A stretch of 64,000 nt of DNA from Burkholderiales bacterium Ga0077543 (GCA_001464055.1 LNET01000038.1:1-64000); one strand, 5' to 3'. Shown: positions 1 through 9,648, numbered from the stretch's first letter. The notes: generated from the sequence alone by a model not told the origin. Numbers and translations are program-made.

Positions 1-186
<186 letters not shown>

Positions 187-197
187 GCTTCGGGTTC

Positions 198-476
198 ATG
201 CGCTGGGCCATCGTCATCGTCGGTTTCCTGTTGGCCGTAGTCCAGGCCGACCTGTGGTTTGGCAAGGGCAACTGGCCCTATGTGATGAGCCTGCAGGCCC
301 AGCTCGACCAGCAGCTTCTGGCCAACGAACAGGCTCGGCTGCGCAACGATCGCCTGGCCGCCGAGGTCGAAGACCTGAAGGAAGGCCTGGAGATGGTCGA
401 GGACAAGGCCCGAGCTGAACTGGGCATGGTCAAGCCCGACGAGATCCTGGTGCAAGTGCTGCCTCGGCAGCGCTGA
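198..476 (+). CDS. ftsB: Cell division protein FtsB (septum formation initiator)
   Basis: A 92-residue protein with one N-terminal membrane helix (about residues 3-20) followed by a periplasmic coiled coil rich in L, E, Q and R (about 28-75). This is the architecture and size of FtsB, which joins FtsL and FtsQ in the divisome and helps activate septal peptidoglycan synthesis. It lies directly downstream of enolase, as in many proteobacteria. The residues GNWPYV just after the membrane helix are also typical of FtsB. There is no clear Shine-Dalgarno sequence; TAAGCT, overlapping the enolase stop, lies 8 bases upstream of the ATG. Confidence 0.93.
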   Translation: MRWAIVIVGFLLAVVQADLWFGKGNWPYVMSLQAQLDQQLLANEQARLRNDRLAAEVEDLKEGLEMVEDKARAELGMVKPDEILVQVLPRQR

Positions 477-500
477 CACCGGCACCCGTTTCCCCGTCCG

Positions 501-1133
501 ATGCAAGAACTGCTGGACGCAGCGCGCCCGCTGTTGGCGCCAGCGTTCCATCTCTGGGGCAGCCCCGTCACCTGGCTCGAAGTCTCGGCCATCGTCGTCG
601 CCCTGGCCATGGTGGCGGCCAACATGCGCGTGCACCCGGTGGCCTGGCCGCTGGCCATCGCCAGCTCGCTGATGTACAGCCTGCTGTTCGCGGACGCCAG
701 GCTGTACGGGGAAGCCGGTCTGCAGTTCGTCTTCATCGCCGTGGCGCTGTGGGGTTGGTGGCAATGGCTGCGCGGGCTTGGCGCCGACGGGCAGGCCTTG
801 CGCGTGCAGACGATGTCGCCGCGCATGCGCTGGTCGGCCGCCGCCGCCACCCTGGCCGCCTGGCCGCTGCTGGGCCTGCTGCTGGACCGCGCCACCGACA
901 GCGACGTGCCCTATTTCGACGCCCTGCCCACGGTGGGCAGCATTGCCGGGCAGTTGCTGCTGGCGCGCAAGTACATCGAGAACTGGGTCGTCTGGGCCGT
1001 CGTCAACGTCATCAGCGTGGGGCTTTTCGCCTCCAAGGGCCTGTGGCTGACGGCCGCGCTGTACGCCCTGTTCGCCGTGCTGTCGGTGCTGGGCTGGCGG
1101 GCCTGGCGGGCACGCCTGGCGGTCGCGGCATGA
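501..1133 (+). CDS. pnuC: Nicotinamide riboside transporter PnuC
   Basis: A 210-residue polytopic membrane protein with about seven hydrophobic segments. It has the PnuC pattern of an N-terminal region containing SPVTWLEVSAIV, a middle LQFVFIAVALWGWWQWLRG segment, and a late region with ARKYIENWVVWAVVNVIS. PnuC proteins carry nicotinamide riboside across the inner membrane by facilitated diffusion, and uptake is driven by phosphorylation inside the cell. The stop overlaps the start of the next gene (ATGA at 1130-1133), which encodes a kinase of the type expected to trap the substrate. The two genes therefore form a compact NAD-salvage unit. Confidence 0.92.
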   Translation: MQELLDAARPLLAPAFHLWGSPVTWLEVSAIVVALAMVAANMRVHPVAWPLAIASSLMYSLLFADARLYGEAGLQFVFIAVALWGWWQWLRGLGADGQALRVQTMSPRMRWSAAAATLAAWPLLGLLLDRATDSDVPYFDALPTVGSIAGQLLLARKYIENWVVWAVVNVISVGLFASKGLWLTAALYALFAVLSVLGWRAWRARLAVAA

Positions 1134-1816
1134 AGGACACCGAGCCCGTCCGCATCGCCATCGTCGGCGCCGAGAGCACCGGCAAGACGAGCCTGGCCGC
1201 CGCACTGGCACCCCGCCTGGCCGCCGACACCGGTCTGCGCGTTGCCTGGGTGCCCGAGACCCTGCGCGAATGGTGCAACCACGTCGGCCGCACGCCCCAG
1301 GCGCACGAGCAGGCCGCCATCCTGCGCCAGCAGCACGAACGCATCGAAGCCGCCGTGGCCACGCACGATGTCGTGGTGTGCGACACCACCGGCCTGATGA
1401 CGGCCGTCTACAGCGACTACGTCTTCGGCGACCGCAGCCTGCAGGCGCGGGCGGTGCAACTGCAGCAACGCATGGCCCTGACCCTGCTGACCGCGCTGGA
1501 CCTGCCCTGGGTGGCCGACGGTGCGCAGCGCGACGGTCCGCAGGTGCGCGAGCCGGTGGACGCGCGCGTGCGCGAACTGCTGATGGCCCACCGACTGCCC
1601 TGGGCGCTGGTGTCAGGCCAGGGCCCGGCGCGGCTGGAAAGCGCCGTCGACGCAGTGGCGCCCTTGCTGCGCGTCCGCACGGACCGATTCAGCCCGCAAG
1701 GCGGCCTGTTCACCCGCTTGGACAGCCGCAACGCGCAGCGCGCCGCGGCGTCGCGCTGGACCTGCGACTGCTGCGTCGTGCCCGAAGCCGAACGCCGGCT
1801 GAAACGCGGCTACTGA
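1130..1816 (+). CDS. NadR-like ribosylnicotinamide kinase (AAA_28 ATPase)
   Basis: A 228-residue P-loop protein starting at an ATG that overlaps the pnuC stop by four bases. The Walker A motif GAESTGKTSLA is at about residues 14-24. The following motifs are those of the kinase domain of NadR: VPETLREW, the conserved RQQHERIE region, CDTTGLMTAVYSDY, and the tail CDCCVVPEAERRL. In full-length enterobacterial NadR this domain phosphorylates nicotinamide riboside to NMN. Here there is no helix-turn-helix or adenylyltransferase domain, so it is probably a dedicated kinase. Translational coupling with pnuC supports the substrate. The gene converges with hslO and overlaps it tail to tail by seven bases. 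Confidence 0.87.
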   Translation: MKDTEPVRIAIVGAESTGKTSLAAALAPRLAADTGLRVAWVPETLREWCNHVGRTPQAHEQAAILRQQHERIEAAVATHDVVVCDTTGLMTAVYSDYVFGDRSLQARAVQLQQRMALTLLTALDLPWVADGAQRDGPQVREPVDARVRELLMAHRLPWALVSGQGPARLESAVDAVAPLLRVRTDRFSPQGGLFTRLDSRNAQRAAASRWTCDCCVVPEAERRLKRGY

Positions 1817-2772
1817 ACCGAGCGCGGCACCGGCGGCTGGTCCGACGGCGGGGTGAACATCTCGCCCACGTCGACCGCGTCGAAGCGGTACTGCACGCCG
1901 CAGAATTCGCAGCCCACCTCGACCAGACCGCGCTCGGCGATCAGGCCGTCGCTTTCCTCGCGGCCCAGGCCACGCAACATGCCCTGCACCCGTTCGCGTG
2001 AACAGGTGCAGGCGAAACGCGGACGCTCGGGCTCGAACACGCGCAGCGTCTCTTCCCAGAACAGGCGGTGCAGGATGCGGTCGGGCGCCAGCGACAGCAG
2101 TTCCTCGCGCGTGAGCGTGGCCGCCAGCATCGCGATGCGGTTGAAGCCTTCGCTGATGCCGATGTCGTCTTCATTGCGACGGCCCTGGCCTTCGAGGTTG
2201 CCGCTGCCTTCGACCGGCAGGCGCTGGATCAGCAGGCCGGCCGCGACCTCGTCGTCGGCCGCCAGGATCAGCCGGGTATCGAGCTGTTCGCTCTGCAGCA
2301 TGTAATGCTCGAGCACCTGGGACAGTAGCTGCAGCGGTTCACGCAGGTCGCCATGCAGCGACACCACGCCCTGGTAGGGCTGCTGGCCGGGTTGGCGGTC
2401 CTGCGGGTCCAGCGTGATGGCGCAGCGGCCCTGGCCATGCACATTGACCAGGCCCTCGAGCTGCGCCCCGGCGGGCACCTCGCCCACCACCTTGGCCGTG
2501 GCACGGAAACGCTGGTCGGCCTGGACTTCGGCCACCGCCAGCTTCACCGGGCCGTCACCGTGCAGCTGCAGCACCAGCGCGCCGTTGAACTTGATGTTGC
2601 CCTGCATCAGCGTGCCGGCCGCGACCATTTCGCCGAGCAGGCGACGCACTTCGGGCGGGTAGGCGCCCGTGCTGCCGCGCCGCCGCAGCACTTCACGCCA
2701 GCCGTCGGTCAGACGCACCAGCATGCCGCGAACGGGCAGGCCTTCGAACAGGAACTTGGTCAGCTCGGACAT
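1810..2772 (-). CDS. hslO: Redox-regulated chaperone Hsp33
   Basis: A 320-residue protein beginning [16 protein letters not shown]. The body matches Hsp33, a cytosolic holdase switched on by oxidative unfolding. The C-terminal zinc redox switch is present as CTC (in RFACTCSRE) and CEFC (in VEVGCEFCGV), about 30 residues apart. These are the four cysteines that bind zinc when reduced and form disulfides when active. A longer reading frame continues upstream, but the ATG at 2772 gives the family length and begins one base inside the stop of the hexapeptide-repeat gene, so the two are co-transcribed and translationally coupled. Confidence 0.94.
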   Translation of the reverse strand: MSELTKFLFEGLPVRGMLVRLTDGWREVLRRRGSTGAYPPEVRRLLGEMVAAGTLMQGNIKFNGALVLQLHGDGPVKLAVAEVQADQRFRATAKVVGEVPAGAQLEGLVNVHGQGRCAITLDPQDRQPGQQPYQGVVSLHGDLREPLQLLSQVLEHYMLQSEQLDTRLILAADDEVAAGLLIQRLPVEGSGNLEGQGRRNEDDIGISEGFNRIAMLAATLTREELLSLAPDRILHRLFWEETLRVFEPERPRFACTCSRERVQGMLRGLGREESDGLIAERGLVEVGCEFCGVQYRFDAVDVGEMFTPPSDQPPVPRSVQ

Positions 2773-3296
2773 CAATCGATTCGGACGAGTTGGGTGGCGT
2801 AGCGCCGGGCGTTGTCGATGTAATGCTGGGCGGCCTGGTGCATGTGGGCGATCTGCGCCTCGTCGAGCTGCCTGATGACCCGCGCGGGGCTGCCCACGAT
2901 CAGCGAGCCATCGGGAAACTCCTTGCCTTCGGTGACGACGCTGCCCGCCCCAACCAGGCAGTTGCGGCCGATGCGCGCGTTGTTCAGCACGACGGCCTGG
3001 ATGCCGACCAGCGAACCGTCGCCAATGGTGCAGCCATGCAGCATCACCTGGTGGCCGATGGTCACGTCCTGGCCCAGCGTCAGCGGGCAGCCCATGTCGG
3101 TGTGCAGGATGCTGCCGTCCTGCACGTTGCTGCGCGCACCGATGGTGATCCACTCGTTGTCGCCACGCAGCACCGCGCCGAACCAGACGCTGGCCTGCTC
3201 ACCCAGGGCCACGCGGCCGATGAGCTGGGCGCTGTCGGCCACCCAGGCGCCGGGCGCCAGTTGCGGGGTGTCGTCCCCCAGTCGATAAAGCGCCAT
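2772..3296 (-). CDS. Gamma-carbonic-anhydrase-like hexapeptide-repeat protein (YrdA type)
   Basis: A 174-residue left-handed beta-helix protein with repeated hexapeptides such as IGDGSL, IGRNCL and VGAGSVV. Three histidines lie where gamma-class carbonic anhydrases bind metal (in GSILHTD, IGHQV and MLHGC), and the RGDNE motif is also present. Members of the YrdA/CaiE/PaaY group trimerise and often bind zinc or iron, but carbonic anhydrase activity is proven for only some, so the reaction is left open. It is the first gene of a two-gene unit with hslO. A C-terminal helical segment rich in alanine and glutamine (about 150-170) is usual for the group. Confidence 0.9.
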   Translation of the reverse strand: MALYRLGDDTPQLAPGAWVADSAQLIGRVALGEQASVWFGAVLRGDNEWITIGARSNVQDGSILHTDMGCPLTLGQDVTIGHQVMLHGCTIGDGSLVGIQAVVLNNARIGRNCLVGAGSVVTEGKEFPDGSLIVGSPARVIRQLDEAQIAHMHQAAQHYIDNARRYATQLVRID

Positions 3297-3347
3297 GGCC
3301 CGCCCCCCGCCCCGCGGGGCCTGCTGTCGAAGCCGATAATTCTAGAG

Positions 3348-4136
3348 ATGGAGCTTCGACATCAGGCCCTGGCGGTCTTGTGCATCACCGACCCGGCCGA
3401 AAAGGCCGCCGCCGCACGCAGGCTGGGCGAGACGGCGCTGCCGGTCGACCCTCAGGCGAACCTGGTCGCACCGGGCACCCTGCCCGGCCGCCCGTTGCGC
3501 CCGCAACTGGTGCCGCCGATGGAGGTGCCGCGCCGCAGCCCGTTCACGCCAGAAGGGCGCGCGGCATTGCTGCACTCGGTGGCGCACATCGAGTTCAACG
3601 CCATCAACCTGGCGCTCGATGCCGTCTGGCGCTTTGCCGGCATGCCCCAGGACTACTACCGCGACTGGCAGCGCGTGGCGGCCGAGGAAGCCCTGCACTT
3701 CACGCTGCTGACCGGCCACCTGGCCACGCTGGGCTGCGCCTATGGCGACCATCTGGCGCATGACGGCCTGTGGGCCATGACCGAGCGCACGGCAGGCGAC
3801 ATCACCGCCCGCATGGCACTCGTGCCGCGCACGCTGGAAGCGCGCGGCCTGGACGCGACGCCGCCGATGCAGGCCAAGCTGGCCAAGGCCGGCGACGCGC
3901 GCGCGGTCGCCATCCTCGACATCATCCTGCGCGACGAGATCGGCCACGTGGGCGTGGGCAACCGCTGGTATCGCTGGCTGTGCGACCGCGAGGGCCTGGA
4001 CCCGGTCGCCCACTACGAGCTGCTCACCGCGCGCCATCATGCACCGCGCTTGCGACCACCCTTCAACGACGCAGCCCGGCTCGCCGCGGGATTCACGGGC
4101 CTGGAAATTGCAGCATTGCAGGCTGGTCCTGCATGA
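3348..4136 (+). CDS. DUF455 ferritin-like protein
   Basis: A 262-residue protein of the DUF455 family, whose members are predicted di-iron four-helix-bundle proteins. Likely metal ligands are the glutamate and histidine pairs in HIEFNAINLALD, AAEEALHF and ILRDEIGHVGVG, repeating the E...ExxH...E...ExxH plan of ferritin-like oxidoreductases. The physiological substrate is unknown. An open frame extends upstream to 2790, but homology begins at MELRHQALAVL. There is no Shine-Dalgarno sequence. Instead GATAAT at 3335-3340 lies seven bases before the ATG, so a leaderless transcript starting at or near the start codon is likely. The gene diverges from the hexapeptide gene. Confidence 0.86.
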   Translation: MELRHQALAVLCITDPAEKAAAARRLGETALPVDPQANLVAPGTLPGRPLRPQLVPPMEVPRRSPFTPEGRAALLHSVAHIEFNAINLALDAVWRFAGMPQDYYRDWQRVAAEEALHFTLLTGHLATLGCAYGDHLAHDGLWAMTERTAGDITARMALVPRTLEARGLDATPPMQAKLAKAGDARAVAILDIILRDEIGHVGVGNRWYRWLCDREGLDPVAHYELLTARHHAPRLRPPFNDAARLAAGFTGLEIAALQAGPA

Positions 4137-4182
4137 CCCCCGCATTACACTTCTGCATCACTTTTCCCTTGGTGGAATCCAC

Positions 4183-5055
4183 ATGACTGCTCTGAGCACC
4201 CGTCGTTTCCTGCAACTGGCTGGCATCACCGCTGCCGGCCTGCTTCTGGCCGCCTGCGGCAAGAAGGAAGAGACCCCGCCGCCACCTGCCCCGGTGGCCT
4301 CGGCACCGGCGCCCGCTCCGGTGAAGGTCTACACCGTCGGTACCGACGCCGCCTACGCGCCGTTCGAGAGCCAGAACGAACAAGGCGAGATCGTCGGCTT
4401 CGACATCGAAGTCATGAAGGCCATTGCCGCCAAGGCTGGCTTCGAGGTGAAGTTCGTCAACACGCCCTGGGAAGGTATCTTCAACGCGCTGGGCCAGGGC
4501 GACCGCGACATGGTCATCTCGGCCGTCACCATCACCGAAGAGCGCAAGCAGACGATGGACTTCAGCGACCCGTACTTCGACGCTGCCCAGCTGATCGCGG
4601 TGAAGGAAGACAGCAAGATCACCAAGTTCGCCGACCTGAAGAAACTCAAGGTGGGCGTGCAGACCGGCACCACTGGCGACGAGGCCGTGACCAAACTGCT
4701 GGGCAAGAACAGCACCAACATCAAGCGCTTCGAAAGCACGCCGCTGGCGCTGAAGGAACTGGAAGTCGGCGGCGTCGACGCCGTGGTGGCCGACAACGGC
4801 GTGGTCGTCCACTACGTGGCCAACAACCCCGGCGGCAAGTTCAAGACCGTCAGCGATGCCGAGTTCGTGCCCGAGCAGTACGGCATCGCCCTGAAGAAGG
4901 GCAACGCCGAACTGCTGGCGCTGGTGAACAAGGGCCTGGCCGACATCAAGGCCGACGGCACCTACGAGCGCATCTACACCCAGTTCTTCGGCGCACCGCC
5001 GGCCGCTGCAGCGCCTGCTGCCGCCATGGCACCGGCTTCGGCCGCTTCGAAGTAA
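4183..5055 (+). CDS. Amino-acid ABC transporter substrate-binding lipoprotein
   Basis: A 290-residue periplasmic solute-binding protein of family 3. The signal peptide ends in a lipobox, LLLAACGKK, so it is probably a lipoprotein tethered to a membrane. A proline/alanine linker follows, then the domain with YTVGTDAAYAPFES, VGFDIEVMKAIA, GDRDMVISAVTITEER and the VGVQTGTTGD hinge. The family binds polar or basic amino acids or glutamine. The start at 4183 places the signal peptide at the N-terminus. The tail is alanine/proline rich. It sits 13 bases upstream of a matching permease. No ATP-binding subunit is present here, so the ATPase must be encoded elsewhere. Confidence 0.92.
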   Translation: MTALSTRRFLQLAGITAAGLLLAACGKKEETPPPPAPVASAPAPAPVKVYTVGTDAAYAPFESQNEQGEIVGFDIEVMKAIAAKAGFEVKFVNTPWEGIFNALGQGDRDMVISAVTITEERKQTMDFSDPYFDAAQLIAVKEDSKITKFADLKKLKVGVQTGTTGDEAVTKLLGKNSTNIKRFESTPLALKELEVGGVDAVVADNGVVVHYVANNPGGKFKTVSDAEFVPEQYGIALKKGNAELLALVNKGLADIKADGTYERIYTQFFGAPPAAAAPAAAMAPASAASK

Positions 5056-5068
5056 TCCCGGTCCGACC

Positions 5069-5821
5069 ATGGATCTTCGCTGGGAGATCCTGGCCGGGTA
5101 CGGCCCGCTGTTCGCCAGCGGGCTGCTGATGACGATCCAGCTGACCCTGGTGGCGATTGCCGTGGGGCTGGTTCTGGGCACCGTGTCGGGGCTGATCAGC
5201 ACCTCGGCCGAAGCACCGGCGCCCGGTTCGGCGCTCGGGCGCTGGTCGCTGGTGGCGGCGCGGGCGTTGGTCACGGCCTACGTCACGTTCTTCCGCGGCA
5301 CGCCGCTGTTCGTGCAGATTCTCCTGGTGCACTTCGCGCTGATGCCCACCCTGGTGCACCCGGACCATGGCCTGCTGCTGTCGGGCGACCTCGCGCGGCA
5401 GTTCCGCCAGGAGCACGGGGCATTCCTGTCGGGCTGCGTGGCGCTGTCGCTGAACGCCGGCGCCTACATCAGCGAGATCTTCCGCGCCGGCATCCTGAGC
5501 ATCCACCGCGGCCAGACGCAGGCGGCCTACAGCGTGGGGCTGACCCACGCCCAGTCGATGCGCTTCGTCGTCCTGCCCCAGGCCTTCCGCCGCATGATGC
5601 CGGCGCTGGTCAACGAGGGCATCACGCTCATCAAGGACTCGTCGCTGGTCTCGGCCATCGGCCTGGCCGAACTGGCCCTGGCCGCCCGTACCGTGGCTGG
5701 AGCCTATTCGCGCTATTGGGAGCCTTACCTCGCGATATCGCTGATGTACCTGGTGCTGACCCTGACGCTCACCCTGCTGGCGAAAAGGCTGGAGGCACCG
5801 GCCCATCTTCGCGGTCGGTGA
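5069..5821 (+). CDS. Amino-acid ABC transporter permease (HisM/GlnP type)
   Basis: A 250-residue inner-membrane permease with about five membrane segments. It has the polar amino-acid transporter signature, including AYVTFFRGTPLFVQILLVHFAL and the cytoplasmic coupling loop with GLTHAQSMRFVVLPQAFRRMMPALVNE, where the EAA-type motif contacts the ATPase. KDSSLVSAIGLAELA follows, as usual for the family. It pairs with the binding lipoprotein 13 bases upstream and probably forms a homodimeric channel. The gene ends about 200 bases before the porin, and no ATPase gene follows. Confidence 0.92.
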   Translation: MDLRWEILAGYGPLFASGLLMTIQLTLVAIAVGLVLGTVSGLISTSAEAPAPGSALGRWSLVAARALVTAYVTFFRGTPLFVQILLVHFALMPTLVHPDHGLLLSGDLARQFRQEHGAFLSGCVALSLNAGAYISEIFRAGILSIHRGQTQAAYSVGLTHAQSMRFVVLPQAFRRMMPALVNEGITLIKDSSLVSAIGLAELALAARTVAGAYSRYWEPYLAISLMYLVLTLTLTLLAKRLEAPAHLRGR

Positions 5822-5950
5822 GAAACGCCAGGCGCAGTCTGATGAAGTCGGATTGATGACAAACCCGGAAAGTGTTGCGCGAAAGCTGCGAAACACACCC
5901 CCATTTGCACTCCTCGCTGTCCCTGATCGGGTTTTCCTGGGGTAGCCCCG

Positions 5951-5956
5951 TAAACT
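5951..5956 (+). promoter_or_regulatory. Candidate -10 box for the porin gene
   Basis: TAAACT sits about 75 bases upstream of the porin start, in a 209-base spacer with no other gene. The same hexamer precedes 18950 and 35851 in this window. No convincing -35 box was found at 16-18 bases, so this is a weak call. The rest of the spacer (5822-6030) shows no other feature that can be supported. Confidence 0.35.
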
Positions 5957-6030
5957 GACAGGGTCGTTGGGCTCCGGGGCATTCCGTGAAGTCCTCCGCA
6001 TGTTTCCGATCACCTAGCGAGGCAATTCAC

Positions 6031-7002
6031 ATGAAGCAAACCTATCTCGTCGCCGCCGTGGCTCTTCTGGCCGCCGGCACCGTGTCGGCTCAGTCCAGCG
6101 TCACCGTCTACGGCCGCCTGAACATGACGCTCGAAGAGCAGAAGAACATCGCCGTCGCCGGCAGCCAGAGCGTGATGCAGAACAACGCCTCGCGTCTGGG
6201 CTTCAAGGGCGTCGAAGACCTGGGCGGCGGCCTGAAGGCCGAGTTCCTGCTGGAGCACCGCTTCAACGCCGACACCGGCACGCAGACTTCCGGCGCTTTC
6301 TGGGCCGGCGACTCGTACGTCGGCCTGTCGGGCGGCTTCGGTGGCATCAAGCTGGGTCGCCTGACCAGCGCCGCCTACTACGCGACGGCCGATTACATCA
6401 GCTACCACAACCACGACACCGGCACGTCGGAAGACAAGCTGTACACCTACCTGGGTCAGAACGCCAACACGGTGTCCTACACCACCCCCAGCCTGGGCGG
6501 CCTGACGGCTGAAGTGTCGATCTCGGCAGCCGAAGGCGCCAACAAGAACAACAAGGTGATGGGCCTGGCCCTTAACTATGGTGCAGGTCCGTTGGGCCTG
6601 GGCTTCGGCTACGAGAAGAACGACGGCGACAAGGACAGCCAGTTCGCCATTCGCGCCAACTACGAACTCGGTTCGGTGCTGCTCGGCGCCTACTACCAGC
6701 GCAGCGACGTCCGTGGCCTGGGCAAGCGCGACGCCTACCGCGTCTCGGCCATGCTGAGCGCCGGTGCCTCGGAGTTCCACGCGAACTTCGGCATGGCCGA
6801 CGACTGGAGCGGCCTGGCCAACAGCGACGCCACCCAGTACACCGTGGGCTACAACTACAACCTGAGCAAGCGCACCAAGCTGTACGGCTTCTACACCGTC
6901 ACCGACAACAGCAGCAACTTCTCGTACTTCGGCGCCACCGACCGCCGCGGCAACGCGCTGAAGGCCAGCTCGATGGCCGTGGGCGTGCGCCACAACTTCT
7001 AA
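6031..7002 (+). CDS. Gram-negative trimeric porin
   Basis: A 323-residue outer-membrane beta-barrel of the Burkholderiales porin family. The signal peptide (MKQTYLVAAVALLAAGTVSAQ) is followed by SSVTVYGRLNM, then many amphipathic beta strands. The constriction-loop region contains LGRLTSAAYYATADYISYHN, and the protein ends in the typical C-terminal phenylalanine (VGVRHNF) recognised by the BAM machinery. The length is slightly below the usual 340-380 residues. It is monocistronic, with a strong terminator 20 bases after the stop. Such porins are usually abundant general diffusion channels for small anions and nutrients. Confidence 0.94.
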   Translation: MKQTYLVAAVALLAAGTVSAQSSVTVYGRLNMTLEEQKNIAVAGSQSVMQNNASRLGFKGVEDLGGGLKAEFLLEHRFNADTGTQTSGAFWAGDSYVGLSGGFGGIKLGRLTSAAYYATADYISYHNHDTGTSEDKLYTYLGQNANTVSYTTPSLGGLTAEVSISAAEGANKNNKVMGLALNYGAGPLGLGFGYEKNDGDKDSQFAIRANYELGSVLLGAYYQRSDVRGLGKRDAYRVSAMLSAGASEFHANFGMADDWSGLANSDATQYTVGYNYNLSKRTKLYGFYTVTDNSSNFSYFGATDRRGNALKASSMAVGVRHNF

Positions 7003-7021
7003 GCAGTTCGCTGCTTCGCGA

Positions 7022-7048
7022 AAGCCGGCTCTCGAGCCGGCTTTTTTT
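7022..7048 (+). terminator. Rho-independent terminator of the porin gene
   Basis: AAGCCGGCTC and GAGCCGGCTT form a perfect 10-bp stem with a two-base loop, followed by a run of T (7042-7048). It lies between the convergent porin and xerD genes, two bases before the xerD stop. Confidence 0.93.
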
Positions 7049-7050
7049 CG

Positions 7051-7959
7051 TCAGCCGCGCGGGTGGTGCTGCCCGTGCAGCAAGCGCAGGCGTTCGCGCG
7101 CCACATGGGTGTAGATCGTGGTCGTGCCGATGTCGGCATGGCCCAGCAACATCTGCACCGCCCGCAGGTCGGCGCCATGGTTCAGCAAGTGGGTGGCGAA
7201 AGCATGGCGCAGCGTGTGCGGCGACAGCGGCACGGTGATGCCCGCCGCCAGCGCATGGCGCTTGATCAGGCGCCAGAACATCTGCCGGGTCATGCCTTCG
7301 GCGCGGGCCGTGACGAACAAGGCATGGCTGGCCTGCCCGTGCAGGATGGCCGGGCGGGCCTCGCGCAGGTAACGCTCGAGCCAGCGCTGGGCCTCGGCAC
7401 CGAAAGGCACGAGCCGCTCACGCGAACCCTTGCCCAGCACCCGCAGCACACCTTCGTTGAGGCCGAGCTGCACGGTCTTCAGTGACACCAGTTCGCTCAC
7501 GCGCAGTCCGCTGGCGTACATCAGCTCGATCATGCTGCGTTCGCGCAAACCCAGAGGCGTGTCCACGTCGGGTGCGGCCAGCAGGGCCTCGACCTGCGCC
7601 TCGGTCAAGGACTTGGGCACCCGCAAGGGCTGGCGCGCCGCCATCAGCTTCAGCGTGGGGTCGTGCGCGATGCGATGCTCGCGCAGCGCCCAGCGGAAGT
7701 AGCGCTTGAAGACTGTCAACCTGCGGTTGGCGGTGCTCGCGCGGGTGCTGGCGTGGCGCTCCTGCGCGAAGGCCAGCAGGTCGGACTCCGCGCTCTGGTC
7801 CAGCGTTTTCGCTGTCGCCGAATCCAGCCAGGCAGCGTACAGCGACAGGTCGCGCCGATAGGCCGCCAAAGTCAAAGCCGACAGGCCGTCTTCGATCCAC
7901 AAGGCGTCGATGAAGCGGTCAATGGCCGCCTGGCTGTCGGCGCCCGTGGGCCGCGTCAC
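7051..7959 (-). CDS. xerD: Site-specific tyrosine recombinase XerD
   Basis: A 302-residue tyrosine recombinase of the usual XerC/XerD size. The N-terminal SAM-like core-binding domain (about 10-95) is followed by the catalytic domain. The catalytic residues are visible: R in [11 protein letters not shown] in [22 protein letters not shown] (HxxR), a later H in [10 protein letters not shown], and the tyrosine in [12 protein letters not shown]. XerCD resolves chromosome dimers at dif during division. The XerD call over XerC rests on overall resemblance only. The start is GTG at 7959, overlapping the stop of the upstream Bug gene (GTGA), so the two are co-translated. Confidence 0.9.
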   Translation of the reverse strand: MTRPTGADSQAAIDRFIDALWIEDGLSALTLAAYRRDLSLYAAWLDSATAKTLDQSAESDLLAFAQERHASTRASTANRRLTVFKRYFRWALREHRIAHDPTLKLMAARQPLRVPKSLTEAQVEALLAAPDVDTPLGLRERSMIELMYASGLRVSELVSLKTVQLGLNEGVLRVLGKGSRERLVPFGAEAQRWLERYLREARPAILHGQASHALFVTARAEGMTRQMFWRLIKRHALAAGITVPLSPHTLRHAFATHLLNHGADLRAVQMLLGHADIGTTTIYTHVARERLRLLHGQHHPRG

Positions 7960-8927
7960 TCCAGCGTCAGCTTCTGCTTGGCAACGACTTCCTTGTAGAC
8001 CTCGAACTCGGCCTTGATCTGGCGCGCGAATTCTTCCGGGGTATTCAGGATCATCACCGATCCGGTGTCCTCGATACGCTTGCGCACGTCAGGCAGTTCG
8101 GAGGTGCGCTTGATTGCCGCAGCCACCTTGTCGACGATGTCCTTGGGCAGGCCTTTCGGCCCCAGGATGCCGTAGTAGGCCATGCGGTTCACCGGCTCCA
8201 GGCCGACTTCCTTGAAGGTGGGCACGTTGGGCAGTTGGCTCAGCCGCGTGGGTGCCGCCACGACGATGGCGATCAACCGGCCGTCGCGGATGAAGGGCAG
8301 TGCCGACGGCAGGTTGTCGAAGATGATCGGCACCTGCCCGGCCACCGTGTCGTTCAGCGCCGGGCCCGCGCCACGGTAGGGAATGTGCGTGATGAACGTG
8401 CCCGACAGGCTCTTGAACAGCTCCATCTGCAGGTGGCCGATGCCGCCCGTGCCGGAGCTGGCAAAGCTGTACTTGCCCGGGTTCTTCTTCACCTCGGCCA
8501 GGAAGCCCTTGTAGTCGCGCGCCGGGAAACTGGGGTGCACGGCGATGACGTTGGGCGTGGCGGCGATGTTGATGATGGGCGTGAAGTCGGTCAGCGGGTC
8601 GTAGCCGATCCGCTTGTTGATGGCCGGATTGGCAGCCGTCGTCGACACCGTGGCCATGCCCAGGGTGTAGCCGTCGGGTGCGGACTTGATCAGTTCCAAC
8701 GCGCCGATCGAACCGCCACCGCCGGCCTTGTTCTCGACCACCAGGGTCTGGCCCAGCGCAACATTGGCTTTTTCAGCCACGACGCGGGCGATGATGTCGG
8801 TGGTGCCTCCTGGTGCAAAGGGTACGACCAGACGAACTGGCTTGACCGGGTAAGCCTGGGCAAAGCTGGCGGCAGGCAGGACCAGCAGCGCAGCGGACAG
8901 GGCAAGAAGGTGGTGGCGTCGGTTCAC
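7956..8927 (-). CDS. Bug-family tripartite tricarboxylate transporter substrate-binding protein
   Basis: A 323-residue periplasmic protein starting at GTG 8927, four bases after a good GGAGA ribosome-binding site. A signal peptide (about 1-24, ending ASFAQA) precedes the family opening [23 protein letters not shown]. Further signatures are [19 protein letters not shown] and the [18 protein letters not shown] and [13 protein letters not shown] regions. Bug proteins capture carboxylates and related solutes; they are hugely expanded in Burkholderiales, and most are orphans like this one, with no TctA/TctB membrane genes nearby. The ligand cannot be read from the sequence. Confidence 0.92.
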   Translation of the reverse strand: MNRRHHLLALSAALLVLPAASFAQAYPVKPVRLVVPFAPGGTTDIIARVVAEKANVALGQTLVVENKAGGGGSIGALELIKSAPDGYTLGMATVSTTAANPAINKRIGYDPLTDFTPIINIAATPNVIAVHPSFPARDYKGFLAEVKKNPGKYSFASSGTGGIGHLQMELFKSLSGTFITHIPYRGAGPALNDTVAGQVPIIFDNLPSALPFIRDGRLIAIVVAAPTRLSQLPNVPTFKEVGLEPVNRMAYYGILGPKGLPKDIVDKVAAAIKRTSELPDVRKRIEDTGSVMILNTPEEFARQIKAEFEVYKEVVAKQKLTLE

Positions 8928-8961
8928 GTTGTCTCCAGGATTCAGGACGTGGCAGGGTGGG

Positions 8962-9570
8962 TCAGGCCTTGCGGCCCAACAGCCCAGCCTTGAGCTTGGG
9001 GTCATAGGGGCGGTCGCCCACGAAAGACCGCAGCACCGCGGCAAACAAGTCGTCACCGGGCACTCGGTCACCGCGAAGTGTGCCATTCACGCGCATGGCC
9101 ATGCCCAGGCCTGGCTCGTGGTCCAGGTCGACGACATCGCCAGCGCGCACCTGCCCCAGCGCGCCCACCTGGCGGGCGAACTGTTCCAGCGGCGCCTTCA
9201 GCCCGGCCATTTCCTGCTCGGTCGAGTTGCGCGCCACGCCCTTGTTCAGCGCCTTGACGAACTCTTCGGCCGGAACGGTGTGCAGCATGCGGATCTGCAG
9301 CCGTTTCGGGCCCGCCATGGCCACCACCGCTTCGGGCGTGGAGGCCTTCGCCGGCAGGTACAGGCCGACCACGTAGCCCTTGAACCAGGCCACGGCGCGC
9401 ACGCCTGTGCCGTTGAGCCGCAGCGCGGTTCCGCCCAATTGCACTTCGCCGTCGAACCACTGCCCTTCCACCTGCACACGAGCCGCAGGCGCCACGGCTT
9501 CGCCATACGCCGGCAGCGCCGCCGCCAGGCCAGAGAACACGATCACGACACGAGCCAACCACTTGTTCAT
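8962..9570 (-). CDS. Chalcone-isomerase-like periplasmic protein
   Basis: A 202-residue protein with an N-terminal signal peptide (about 1-23) and the chalcone-isomerase-like fold region: [23 protein letters not shown], followed by [17 protein letters not shown], a segment conserved in bacterial homologues. Bacterial members do not act on flavonoids as far as known; their role is undetermined and no catalytic claim is made. It lacks a Shine-Dalgarno sequence, but TACCAT (minus strand, 9577-9582) lies six bases before the ATG, fitting the leaderless pattern of this genome. It lies between queG and the Bug gene on the same strand. Confidence 0.82.
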   Translation of the reverse strand: MNKWLARVVIVFSGLAAALPAYGEAVAPAARVQVEGQWFDGEVQLGGTALRLNGTGVRAVAWFKGYVVGLYLPAKASTPEAVVAMAGPKRLQIRMLHTVPAEEFVKALNKGVARNSTEQEMAGLKAPLEQFARQVGALGQVRAGDVVDLDHEPGLGMAMRVNGTLRGDRVPGDDLFAAVLRSFVGDRPYDPKLKAGLLGRKA

Positions 9571-9648
9571 CGGGCAATGGTAGCGGCCGGGCCCGGCCAG
9601 TCCGCGGGCAATGGCAGACTCGGCGAATGGCCAAGCCCCGGAACCGGC